Below, one piece after another: positions 48,801 through 58,200 of a stretch of 64,000 bases of DNA. Made by a program: the position numbers and the translations under genes. Below the pieces are notes generated by a model. The model was given only the letters and a program-made list of their open reading frames with translations, was not told the DNA's origin and made no database searches. The DNA comes from Hydractinia symbiolongicarpus (taxonomy: Eukaryota > Cnidaria > Hydrozoa > Anthoathecata > Hydractiniidae): positions 21,778,501 through 21,842,500 of the forward strand of contig NC_079879.1 of the NCBI RefSeq assembly GCF_029227915.1. The letters are read 5' to 3'. Positions within the stretch are counted from its first letter, which is position 1. Each line of letters begins with the position of its first letter.

Positions 48801-51800
48801 GTGGATGGAGGAAAAGGGCAGACGACTAAATCAAAGAAAACGGTGTGGATATAAACCACGTACGGGTTCTAAAGGAAACTTTCGTCACTGAGTGATGGCA
48901 GCTCAAGTGAAAAGAACCAAGATGTGGATGACAATGTACTTTTAATCGATTTATTTGGCGATGACAACAAATACATAGGTTTTTAAATACTTGTATTTTT
49001 CTCTATAGTTTTTCTTTGTCTTCCCAATTTTGTTTTCTTTTGTATTTTCTAAACATTAGCAAGCTTAGCAAACAATAAGTCTCCTTAAAAAATATGGCAG
49101 CGATAAAAATTCAAGTGCAAAAACGATGGTGAAAATAAATTAACATGAAAGATCTTTCATCACTAAAATTTACATACCTGAAAGAAATGACTTTTAAAAC
49201 AGAAAAGGCTTTTTCAAAATATAAAAAGAAAAGAACACAAAATTATCTACAACTAAATCCATGATATAACGTCTGTTCCGCCTGTAAGTGCAGTTTTGCA
49301 GATTTGCTTCATCCGTGCTCTGTCAGCGTTTGTGGATTTCTTGTGTAAGACCTGGTTACCAACGACGAAGGGGCCAGCAATGGAGATTCATATCTACATA
49401 GTTTTTTTTAACTGAGTCAGGAGTTGGTGAATTAGCTAGGATGGTCAGGTTGGCTATGAATAGGCCTGCTCGTGGATTAGAAAGACCAAGACTATTCAAT
49501 AATTCTGAGATCTAAACAAATGGAAGTGTCCAACCAAGACCGAAATCTATCGGACGATTTTTCCGACAAAAGTTTAAAACTGGCTACGGCCATGTCCGAC
49601 CAAACTGGAAATGTGGCGGACATTTTGTCTGACAAGTCTCCAAAAATTATTTCGAGGGCTGATCAAACTTTTAATGCCACTTCCTTCAGTTAAATGCAGA
49701 GCCAACTGCAGCCCAAGGACATTTTTTAGACCTGACCTGTTATACTACTTTCTGCTAATCTCAATGCTTTTACTTGATGATACCACAAAGAAAAGTCTTT
49801 CTTTTTTTATCCTTCAGCCGCGATGCCATAGTTTTTAAAATTCAGTTAAGACAACTACCACCTGGTATCATGACAAAATTACTGAATAAACACTTTTGCA
49901 CGTTGACAATATACACTATTGAACCCACCACAGGGTACAAATATATATAGCTAACAACTTTAATATGAAATAAAACAAGATAACAGGCAATTTCATAACA
50001 TTTTAGGTAAACCCGCATATATGGTGAGCTCGCAATCTTAAAAAACTAAAAATTTTCAAAGGAAAAGGGCAAGAAAATTTTTTTTATTCCTGTACACCGC
50101 AAAGGCTCTACTGTTTTGACGTGTGCAACATACCAAGAAGAAGTTCCATCAAAGTTCACAAAACGAAATTTGAACCCATAAAATTGTGAGTAAAATTATT
50201 AATTAAACTTTGTAACTAATTGTGGAACAAACAATATTTAAGGAAAATTATATTAGAACTTTGACAGCTGCTAGTAACAATATTTAATTTTACCACTGTA
50301 ACAACGACAACGGTGGATCATGAAAATCATAGTCCAAAATAATATTCCACTATTGTCAAACAAAAAATTTCTTTTGCTTAATTTCTTTTAGTTTTTTTAA
50401 AGTTTTATTTTCTGAAAGACAAGTATAAAAAGAATAAAATGTAACTCTACTTAATGGAACAGAACTATTGCCATATTTTTTTAACAATATTTTTAATAAT
50501 TAGTCCAACCACTAAATAGGCTTCTGAAAAACAAACAAGAAGCCCTGGGGGCTCTAAGAATTTCCGCGCGCTACCAAAATATTTGATGAAAACCTGCTAA
50601 TTCGTTGTGTTATTGTGCCAAACATTCGAAGAGGTTTGGTGCATGAACCTCTGAAGATAAAGCACACCAGTGGCATTATATCTTACAACAAACGCAAACA
50701 AAACGAAACGTGTCATTAAACTCACATTTTGAAATTGCTAACAAAAAATACAGCCTATTATTCATGGTTGAAAGTCTTGCGTTTGAAACGTTTATGGTCT
50801 TAAACGGCATTAGTTGACAAAAAATCAAAATTTTGATGTTACCATCATTTTCAGCATACTTTTTTTATTAACTGTGTCGATTTTTGTCGAAAATAAAGCA
50901 GTTTTAATTTTTGGATATATTTTGGCCTGAAATGACATTTAGGTGACAAAAAAACTTTTGTACCATAATCATTTTCAGCATACTTTATTTGTTAACTGTG
51001 CCAGATTTAGCCGAAAATGAAATGGTTTTAATTTTTGGACCAATTTTGGCATAAAATGGCATTTAGGTGACAAAAATCAAAATTTTGATGTCACCATTAT
51101 GTTCAGCATACTTTTTTTGTTAACTTTGTCAATTTTTGTTGAAAATGAAGTAGTTTTAATTTTTGGACCAATTTTGGCCTAAAATGACATTTAAAGTGGC
51201 AAAAAACCAAAATTTTGATGTCACCATCATGTTCAGCATACTTTATTTGTTAACTGTGCCAAATTTTGTTGAAAATAAAGTAGTTCTAATTTTTGGACCA
51301 ATTTTGGCCTAAAATGACATTTAGGTGACAAAAATCAAAATTATTATGTCACCATTATGTTCAGCATACTTTTTTTGTTAACTGTGTCAAATTTTGTCGA
51401 AAACAAATACCAATTTTAGCCTGAAACGTCAATACGAGACTTCCCAGTAGTTAAGGAGCTTAGGTACGAAGTTTACATCTGTGACGGAGCAACGTGAAAT
51501 CCCAGGGTCGATTTTTTCTCAAAAAATGCTCCAAAAGAAAAAAAACAACGGTTTTAAAGAATTTCCTATGCCTTCGGGCGCGGAAATTCAAAAAAGATCT
51601 TCTTAAATTGTTCCCTAACTAAATTTCTCAATATTTGCGAGGCTAGCAATGTAGAATATGCACATCTATCTATCTTTATGACAAAAAACATATAGTACAA
51701 CATGCAGGATAATTAGATGTTTGGATTATGCCCTGCATCATGAAAAACATGGATTGTCATCATGATATGTGAGCAGTTTACACTGGTGGCAGTAAACAAG

Positions 51801-51975
51801 TATACAAAAAAATAACAATGCAAACCTGACTATAATAATTTATGTTGGGCTTAGTTATCACAGAACTATCAGTAACACAACCATTTGATTCAGTCCAAGG
51901 TGAATTGAAAAGTGGATACTCCTGCTCTACTCGACATAAAGGAACATCAAAGAATGATTCCCCATGATTTTCCAT
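23684..51975 (-). CDS. TDRD1: TDRD1/Vreteno-like giant multi-Tudor protein (2 RRM + MYND + 10 Tudor)
   Basis: Twelve exons keep one frame of about 3165 residues: 51975-51826, 40738-40548, 38853-38719, 37585-37498, 37126-37035, 35820-35599, 35523-35370, 35051-34960, 34656-34480, 34398-34205, 32112-30971, 30544-23684 (TAA). Every junction has AG/GT and consistent phase. Domains: RRM1 at about 173-268, RRM2 at about 334-415, MYND finger at about 500-538, ten extended-Tudor units at about 560-2840, then an RG/RS/YH-rich tail of about 330 residues. MYND plus tandem Tudors is the TDRD1 plan; RRM plus MYND plus Tudor is the insect Vreteno plan. Such proteins bind symmetrically dimethylated arginines of PIWI proteins and organise germ granules (nuage) for piRNA biogenesis, so a germline or stem-cell perinuclear role is inferred. 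The symbol denotes the family, not proven orthology. The first exon (Met at 51975, preceded by an acceptor-like TACTAG) is the weakest part; the rest is secure. Confidence 0.9.
27700..29612 (-). repeat. In-frame 639-bp triplicated extended-Tudor unit
   Basis: Three copies of a 213-codon unit follow each other exactly 639 bp apart (for example the TACATAAT word near 28331 and 28970 and its variant near 29609). Copies starting at about 29612 and 28973 are nearly identical over their whole length. The third, from about 28334, is nearly identical for its first 330 bp and then diverges from about 28010 onward. Each holds the WYRV and LLDYGES landmarks of Tudor units 4, 5 and 6. Confidence 0.93.
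31995..32112 (-). other. MYND zinc finger of the Tudor gene
   Basis: The start of exon 32112-30971 encodes [29 protein letters not shown]: the full C-x2-C / C-x2-C / C-x3-C / H-x3-C ligand pattern of a MYND finger, including the Trp between the last Cys and His. In TDRD1 and Vreteno the MYND finger sits just before the Tudor array, as here. Confidence 0.92.
32491..32645 (+). mobile_element. Degraded SINE (family B) copy
   Basis: The order GGTGGATTTGTCGTAAAGC, TTCACCTCCA, CATGCCAGA, TTTCTGCTTAACGTTCAGCA, TATCTTAGACGATTGTCTGG, GCGGCTG parallels the minus-strand sequence of the SINE at 20800-21120, with a deletion that removes the B box. It lies in the Tudor gene intron between 34205 and 32112. 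Confidence 0.7.
33313..33900 (+). repeat. Dispersed repeat family with four CRE palindromes and CAGA-repeat end, longest copy
   Basis: It starts near GCCCGTGGAAAAATCC and ends in a (CAGA)n run at about 33842-33875 followed by CGGAACTGGCG and TATTATTCTAGAGATTATT. It contains four perfect TGACGTCA sites at 33378, 33528, 33636 and 33723. Related copies lie at 1080-1300, 15700-15990 and 38960-39090. No ORF of note. The class is unclear; a non-autonomous DNA element or Helitron-like element with a terminal microsatellite are possibilities. Confidence 0.65.
34480..37585 (-). other. Two RRM domains of the Tudor gene
   Basis: RRM1 is split over exons 37585-37498, 37126-37035 and 35820-35599: RNP2 is [12 protein letters not shown]1 is TFGFVTYKS. 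RRM2 is split over 35523-35370, 35051-34960 and 34656-34480: RNP2 is [13 protein letters not shown]1 is TFGFVSYET. Both RRMs are cut by introns at equivalent places (after the first loop/helix and inside RNP1, after the glycine codon), which suggests tandem duplication of an RRM exon set. Aromatic residues at the RNP1 and RNP2 positions are kept, so RNA binding is plausible. Confidence 0.88.
38960..39090 (+). repeat. Dispersed repeat family, internally deleted copy
   Basis: It begins CCCGTGAAAAAATCCAC and ends AGACAAACAGACAGAAGATAG then TATTATTAAA, matching both ends of the repeat at 33313-33900 with most of the middle missing. It lies in a Tudor gene intron. Confidence 0.5.
40231..40281. repeat. 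21-bp-arm hairpin
   Basis: Arms 40231-40251 (starting GTGGAAAACC) and 40261-40281 are reverse complements with one mismatch around the loop CTCAAACAA. Intronic; probably a foldback relic. Confidence 0.6.
40795..40855. repeat. Local cluster of direct and inverted GTGTAATACACTG words
   Basis: GTGTAATACACT occurs twice in direct order, and GTGTAATACACTG pairs with CAGTGTATTACAC about 25 bp downstream, with TACGCCACAGTGTA / CACGCCACAGTGTA repeated in between. A short self-complementary repeat in the Tudor gene intron 1. Confidence 0.5.
41650..41790 (+). repeat. Dispersed non-coding repeat (copy 2 of 3, partial)
   Basis: It shares GGTATAAAATGAT, ACTTATATT, TAGAGCTTAAAAAGTT, TAACAAGTCTTTTTAAA and the final TTTAATTATGTTGCA words, in order, with the copy at 42105-42360. 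Confidence 0.6.
42105..42360 (+). repeat. Dispersed non-coding repeat (copy 3 of 3)
   Basis: Begins GTTAAAGGAAACCCAAGG and ends GGGGTGTGCATTCTTTAAC; order of internal words matches the copies at 13100-13345 (reverse) and 41650-41790. Confidence 0.6.
42373..42745 (+). pseudogene. Penelope-like element remnant (RT end and linker)
   Basis: Reading plus strand, the fragment encodes [10 protein letters not shown], then an in-frame TAA, then [13 protein letters not shown] and [15 protein letters not shown]. These are hallmark words of the thumb/connection part of Penelope-like reverse transcriptases (typically LPFLDTL and [11 protein letters not shown]). Downstream, [13 protein letters not shown] resembles the segment between RT and the GIY-YIG endonuclease. 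Stops and frameshifts show it is dead. It sits in intron 1 of the Tudor gene, just upstream of the hAT remains. Confidence 0.8.
44556..47416. mobile_element. 2.86-kb TIR element inserted in the hAT pseudogene, TA target duplication
   Basis: The ends are imperfect TIRs: TGTGACAATTCCAGGGA at the left and its counterpart TGTGACGATTCCAGGGA on the minus strand at the right, continuing as TTTGAT and ACAA words (about 28 bp, four mismatches). TA flanks both ends (44554-44555 and 47417-47418). Removing the insert and one TA rejoins the hAT reading across the gap in frame. Subterminal words TTAGCGATCA and TATCGATAA recur near both ends. I find no transposase in it, so it is probably non-autonomous; the family is undetermined. 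Confidence 0.8.
45563..45610. repeat. Perfect 22-bp-arm palindrome inside the TIR element
   Basis: Arms 45563-45584 and 45589-45610 (ending GAAGTGGACC / starting GGTCCACTTC) are exact reverse complements around ATGG. Perfect identity suggests recent origin by foldback or an end-to-end insertion of a short element. Confidence 0.75.
50815..51435. repeat. Tandem repeat, about five copies of a 124-130 bp unit
   Basis: The word CAGCATACTTT recurs at about 50852, 50976, 51104, 51234 and 51362, giving units of 124, 128, 130 and 128 bp. Each also holds AAAATTTTGATGTCACCAT, TGTTAACTGTG, TTTTAATTTTTGGACCA and GACATTTAGGTGACAAAAA-like words. Copies differ by scattered changes. It lies in the Tudor gene intron 1 and looks like a minisatellite or short satellite array. 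Confidence 0.9.
51640..51690 (-). repeat. Dispersed repeat fragment shared with 10595-10650
   Basis: On the minus strand: GATAGATAGATGTGCATATT, TACATTGCTAGCCTCGCAAA, matching the plus-strand sequence at 10600-10650 next to the LINE with few differences. A (GATA)n plus unique-tail repeat, origin unknown. Confidence 0.6.
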
Positions 51976-54900
51976 TCTAGTAAAAATAAGTAAAATACTG
52001 CTTAAGTGTAACACTTATGCAAGTTATGTTATGCAAAAGAAAGTTAAAGCGATTTCACTGTGTGAAAAAAATTAAATCACATAGTTGAAGTAAGATTACG
52101 TAGATATAGGATCATGCATGGAGTTATATTAATGTACGCATTTTATCCTGTTGGTAATATTTTCTTCATTAAATGTATAAACTTTAAATTTCACAATAAA
52201 TGACAGAAAATATAAAACATTACCCGCACCACATTATAACCCGCACTAACAGTGGAAGTCGTAAAAATCAACTTATAACCCGCGGGTTATATACCGGAAA
52301 ATATGGTATATCTTTTTGCAGATTTTGAAGTAGAAAAATGATCTATAATTTTTTTGGCTTTGTGGTTGCAGGGCACTCCGCCGAGTTAGCCATCTTGTTT
52401 TCATTGGAAAGAAAAAGCAACATTGCATAGCATCCAAATTGTGTGGGTAGCTAGAGAGAAGTAAAACATTCTCAGAAAGCAGAAAAAGTGCATTTGGAAA
52501 ATAATAGTTGTATATAACTTGTTATGCAGAAGCTTTGTCCAATTTCTTACATGGAAGAGGAGATGACACTTTGCTACTTAAAATGCCATTTGGCGATTAG
52601 GTTCAGCTTTGTTGCCGTAGTGATGATTGACATTTTGCTTAATTGATGAATCAAACTTATGCTACATTCACCATTTTCAAAAATTTGCAGGGTGAAAACA
52701 AACCTAGATCGTACGGGAAAGAATGCTCAAAAATGTGGAAATACAAGAATAATTAGGTAATGAAAGGTAACCACAATAAAAATCTGTCTGGAAAAGATGC
52801 TTAGCTATCTAGATTAAGAGGGTGCTGATAAGCCGCAAACACCTGCATATGAAAGGGCAAGTTCGGGTGACTTTTCAAATAAAATTGGTGGGGTGTCCCC
52901 AGACACTGCCCACACTTTCCTGAACTCACACGTACCATTCCCGAAATGCAATTCCTTGTAACCTACCATGCAGACGAAAGTTGGGAAGAAGGCGCTTGAA
53001 GAGAAAGGAGTTAATAAAGTTTATATGTAAGTTATTTATAAATTAAACGTTATTAAAAACCATCAAAAACAGTTCCTTTAAAAGCTTCACCACCACATAG
53101 TATATAAGTTTATTGTAATTTTTATTGTTTTTCGAATCATAGTGTTTCTGTTTTGTTTTTTTTGGGCATTGTTCAGTCCTATGCGGGTGTTTTCGGATGA
53201 ATACTTGAATTATTCCCAAAACGCTGAACTTGCCCGAAAACGTCTGCATTTTTTACGGCGTATGCAGCTTATCGACACCGTCGTACTAGATTTTGCTCTC
53301 AAAAAATTTTCTTTGCTCAAACTTCCTAACATTGCTCTTAAACTCCAAAATGTGTCTAGCTCTGCACTCTCTTCACTTAAAATAGGAAAACTTTTCACCT
53401 CCAAAAATTGTTTTGACGTCAAACCGAATTGCTGAATAGCCCTGCAAAATGCAAGATGTTAGGGTGAACATAGCTAGCTCAAAACCATCCTAAAGCTGTT
53501 TCCAAGAGCTTAGATCATATTTCCTTATCACACAATATGGTGGTTGTCACTTCCACTTATTATCTTCCTGCAAAAAGGGGAAAGTGAAAGTTGATGCATA
53601 ACACTTCTGTCTGTTTCAACAGCGCATTTTCATATGGCTACAAAAATTAAAAAGAAAACAGAAAAAAAAATTGTTAAAAAATTACCAAGATTTGGACAAC
53701 ATAAACGATAAAAGTAGTTGCTGTAACTCTTGTATTATGATGCCTTCGTCCTGCTCCTATCCAAAAGTAATCCAGCATGGTCAAAATGTATCCAAATACA
53801 CTGAAAAAAAAATCCGCTGAATCGATAACCTGGTTTCTATTTGTCAAAATCGGCTTGCGTACCAACAATTGCCCCCGGGGTTTGTTTGTGTTATTTTTTA
53901 TAAATAAAGGAAGGAAATCAATCTCAAGAATATCCCAAGAACCACAAAATTACATTAAAAAAGAAAAAAATACCAAAAATAACGTCGAAATTATGACACG
54001 GCAAGGCACAGTGTTATCGCCGGCTACTGGGTGTTTGCTCGACTTTATGAAATATGAAATCTGACGCGCAAAACTAGTCCGAAGTGTGCCGAACCACCAA
54101 AACCCGCTAAAAAGGGAAGTAATGCAGGAAACAACATCCAACAGGGCAGACGAAGCAAGATTGGAAAGCTAGAGGATTTCTGGTCAGAAAGCATTGTTTG
54201 GTTTAAAAGTGTCTTTAATCCAATCGCTGGAAGGTGCAGAAATACTAAAAGTTTAAAAGCATGCAAAGCCAATAAGAAAGAAAAGAAACGGCATGATAAC
54301 AGTTTTTGGAAATAGTGTGTGGCTCTTTCACGCCGATTACGTTCATAACAATGAGAGGAATGAAAAGGTTAGCTAAGCGAGAAACGAATAAGAGAAACGA
54401 ATATTTATCTTATTTTATTTATTTTATTTAAGATGATCTTTACTCTAATGAAATCAGTAGCCATGAAAGACCCTCCCCTTTTTTAATAAAAATAACCATT
54501 TTGGTCTCTTCTATCGATGTAGAAAAAAATCCAGGATATATTGTTCCTGTAGTTAAATATATTTCGAATTCATTTGCAATAATACACTGGTTAAAATTTC
54601 AAATAAACAGAATAAAAAAAAATCCATGAAAATTTAAATATTCAGCTATAAATGGCTGCTAATAATTTTTTATTCCCGAAACTTAGTAAGAAACTTGGCG
54701 CCCGGAATAAAACTTTTTAGGTCCAGTCAAAACAGCAACTTGCATGTTTCACGATGTGTACGCTAAAGAGACGAAAAAACACAACACAGGCACTTCCTGA
54801 ACAAAACTTTTAGCGTACGAAATAGGAATCAAAAAACCGTATACGAATTTTCTCAAAGTTACCTGCTGTCTAGTGTATTTCGTCTCCGACCTAAGAACGC

Positions 54901-55259
54901 TGGAAACGAGGTTGCTAAAACCATGAAAATGAAGGCTGGGTAGTAAGTTCGTTCCAGGTAACCTTTGGATTTACAACTTTGCAGAATTATCTTTTTTTAA
55001 AATAGCCTTTAATTCCCGCAACCTCGTTCCCAGACACTTTTGATGATCTTTATAAACATCAATAAAAACTTTGAGCGCACCAAAAGTCTATAAATAAAAG
55101 ACGTCCTTTCCATAGGGACGTAAACTGTAAGTAATTTTAAAACATGATCAAAAACGTTTTTACGAACAAAAGAACAACGAAAGACAAAACAGGTCATATA
55201 ATAATAAATATGATTTAGAATCAAAGTCGATGTTGAAACGGAAACAAATTGACTATAAT
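51976..55259. other. Spacer between Tudor gene 5' end and SEPSECS 3' end
   Basis: No recognised exon. It should contain the Tudor promoter and 5' UTR and the SEPSECS 3' UTR. A fragment at 52221-52311 resembles a DNA-transposon end. Overlapping ORFs at 53142-53435 (+) and 53210-53422 (-) have no recognisable family and I do not call them as genes. Confidence 0.4.
52221..52311 (-). repeat. Possible DNA-transposon end fragment
   Basis: The minus strand reads ATACCATATTTTCCGG, TATATAACCCGCGGGTTATA, then further GCGGGTTATAA words (three copies of a TAACCCGC unit). The TATTTTCCGG-TATAA-CGC theme is common at termini of non-autonomous DNA elements in animals. Only one end is seen. Confidence 0.4.
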
Positions 55260-58200
55260 TTAAATATCTACTAAAAACGACATCTTATCTTTACTCTTCT
55301 CCTCAGGAAGAACAATCTGACTGGCCAATTCCTGGTCCACGAACTCTCCCGTACCATCAGATGAGCACTGCCCTTGCGCATCGAATACAAATTTTCGATT
55401 TGCACTACTTCGAAAACCCTTTTGCGGCGAATCCCGTCGTAACGCTTTCGGCCATGTTCCACTAACATACGATGCTTTGTCTGAATGAGAACGAGCAAGT
55501 GCTGCCGAAGTTATGTTTCGCCTGTCGTCATACTCGCCGTTTAAAGACAAAGTCGGAGATAGCGGTACACGTTGCTCCATCGCCGTTTTGTTTAACATGT
55601 CGGCAACTTGATTTTGTTCTCCATCATAGTGATTCTTTGTCGTTACAGTACTAGAAAGAAGTATTTCGGGAGTTGAATAGTCCTTTAGGAACTGCTTAAA
55701 AGTTTTATCTAATCTTTTCAAAAACAAATCGATGTCTTGTTTGGTAGTACCGATAGCAGCAGCTGCAGTCAAATACGAACATGGATATTTATCGAAATGT
55801 GCGCCCCATCCAGTGAATGTATATCCGCCAATTGTTTTTTCATCAAATGGCGTGACCACCCTAAAATAGGAATCTCTGAGTCTTCACAAAACATATCTTG
55901 GAGATAATAAATAAGCAATTTATCTTAGTTTGACCACCATGTCGAAAGTATCACAAACCATATGAAGGTTGCTACAGTAAACTTCATATGGTTGGTGTTA
56001 CTTCCGATAGGAAGGAGTATTAAGTGTGAAATTCAATGCAAATCTCTTTTATACTTAACTTTCCTTATACGAATGCGAAAAAACGACTTTACCCATCCAT
56101 CCAGGCACTTAAACCTATTTTTAGTGAAGAGCTAGAATGTAATTCTATTCAGGTCCTTTTTGAGGGCTCTTAAGGACCAAGGGGGGTGGGGTCAAAGAAG
56201 CCTTCTCCTAAGGTAAACAAAACTTAGCACAAATGTGTTTTTTTTCTTGTGCTATTACTGTTTTAATTAAACAGATTTTTCTAATTCCTTATACACAATA
56301 AGATTTAATTAACACGGCTATACTATCTAAACTTCCTTGTGTAATTAGACCTTAGCTTTGTAGCTGTTTTTGTAAGGTAAAAACAGCAATACAAAAATTT
56401 TTTTTTTACTAATGTCCTCCATGGGCATGAGAACTGTCAGGATATATTAGCGCAGGACCTAAAAAAAAATCCGTTGTGGGTATCCGCTAATTATATCAGG
56501 GTGGCGCCACAGATTTAAGATTTTATAATTTTCACAACATTTTAGGTCTTTTAGAGGTCTTTTAAAGGAAAAAAATATTTTGAGACAAACAACTTTAGGA
56601 CGAATCAGTATTATTTATTTTCGGAAGAGTCTCATTTTTTAGGTTATTTAAGAAATATAAGGAGTTGTAGCCATCTTTTCAGTTTCGGCAGTGGTTTAGC
56701 AAAGACCTAAAAAGATATGTTCACTTAAGTGGAATGTCCTCTAAGCATGTCCCGTATAGATAGGTTTAACTAAAAACACGTTTTTTTCAGCGTTTTAAGT
56801 CTGCGACAGGTCTGAGAACTCGTGAATACTATAGCCCCAAATCAAGGAAAATCTCATTAGAAACAACTACCTTGTTCCAGATACTGAACGTTTAAACAAA
56901 TGTGAACCAAACTCGGTGATACGCTTTTTGTTTCCCAGGTACATCTTGTCTAGTTTTGTCAATGAAACACCTAAAATTATACAAAAGGAAGCTAAAATTA
57001 GTAACAACAATTGGGTAAAGAGTAACCCATATACCTTATCAGATCAGATGACATTGACATAAGCAGAATAACATACCAAGAGAGATTTGATTCTGTTTAG
57101 AATCTAATACACGTTCCCCATACCTTCCAGCTACATTATTCAGACCATTTTGTAGATACAAGTACAGCTCCTACAAACAAATACGCATATGTTATAGGTG
57201 TTAAAAAGTACAGTAAAAGAAAAGGACGGTTTAAGGTTTGTGTTTAGGAAGAATTAAAAAATAGTTTTTCTTGTGTGCTTAGGTAACCAGTTATAGCGAT
57301 TTCGTTTAAAAATTTTTGCAAACTCACTAATTTTGATCCACAAAAGTTGACTTTGCAGATCTTTTCAAACACCAATTTTTAATAAAGCTTAGCACTTCCT
57401 ATGTAAAATGGAAACTTTAATTGTATGAAATGCCTACGAAGTTACCTCCTAGAAAATGCCTAGTATTTTTAGCACTTTTTTAGACATCTCAATACAAGGT
57501 AAAACAGGGTTTCAAAAACTAAACAAAATAATAAACATTTTTCTAAACGATTCATTTCACAACGACCATTAGAACACTTTGTTGTGGAAAAACACATTAT
57601 TAACTTCCCCATGAAAATTGTCTATACTGGCTAAATATTGCTCAGTTGATGTTTTTGTCTAATGCGCACACTGATAGGACCACGGGTTATAATGTTTTCA
57701 CCCCCTCCTTTATTTTCTCGACGATGGAACAGTAAGCCAATCAAAAGTGTGGAATTTATCTTTAGACTTACCTTCCTTTCAGACAGTAGCTTCTTATATC
57801 CGTTAGAGCCCAAAGACAACATCGTAATAAAGAAATCAATAACTGGACTCGCAGAAGCACGGCCTAAAAAGGGGGGAAATAAAAATTTCAAAACCCTAAA
57901 ACTTTTTTTCTAATAAATTTTCAACACTGGCAAGATAGCACTAAAAAAATACCGAATGCATATTTGTGAACAAGAATGCGAGTTTTTAAGAGTTACAATA
58001 GGACATCATAAATTCGCAACTTGTAATCGTATCTTTTAAAATATTTTCAATAACAGAGCAATACCCATCATTTAATATCTTAGAAGGAAAATTCAAACCA
58101 CAAATATAAACAGAAACTTTTCTCTAGGCTTTTTTTAAATTATAACTGAACGTAATCGTTGTAAGAGGCTTCCAGTCAGTAGATAAGACATTTGGAATAC

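Larger units (their letters stand above)
43858..48986 (+). pseudogene. ZNF862-type hAT transposase, broken and split by another element
   Basis: Pieces of one transposase lie in order: 43858-44140 ([12 protein letters not shown] and a CKFC zinc-binding-like motif), 44110-44275, 44245-44555 ([15 protein letters not shown], the DGSTD block of ZNF862-like proteins), then 47419-47650, 47655-48378 ([27 protein letters not shown]), 48448-48891 ([14 protein letters not shown], the hAT dimerisation motif) and a tail to 48986. At least five frameshifts or stops and a 2.86 kb insertion separate them. The piece at 43858 follows a good splice acceptor (TTTATTTGCAG), so the source element or a domesticated relative probably had an intron. 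ZNF862-like genes are hAT-derived, so a once-domesticated gene is possible, but decay argues for a dead transposon. It is antisense to the host intron. Confidence 0.85.

Noticed and set aside
43858-48986. A functional domesticated ZNF862-like host gene
   Set aside because: Several frameshifts, in-frame stops and a 2.86-kb insertion that cannot be an intron (TIR ends with TA duplication, no GT-AG need) show it is broken.
49245-49370. Minus-strand coding-like stretch ([20 protein letters not shown])
   Set aside because: Open for about 40 codons and not low-complexity, but I recognise no family and no clear splice borders; it could be an unnamed element remnant.
42720-49640. TCCGACAAAA words at about 42765 and 49567 as outer TIRs of the hAT element
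   Set aside because: The two occurrences are in the same orientation and the surrounding similarity is patchy, so they do not form convincing inverted ends.
53142-53435. 97-residue plus ORF overlapping a 70-residue minus ORF
   Set aside because: No recognised domain on either strand, no splice context and only moderate length; likely non-genic or an unclassified repeat.
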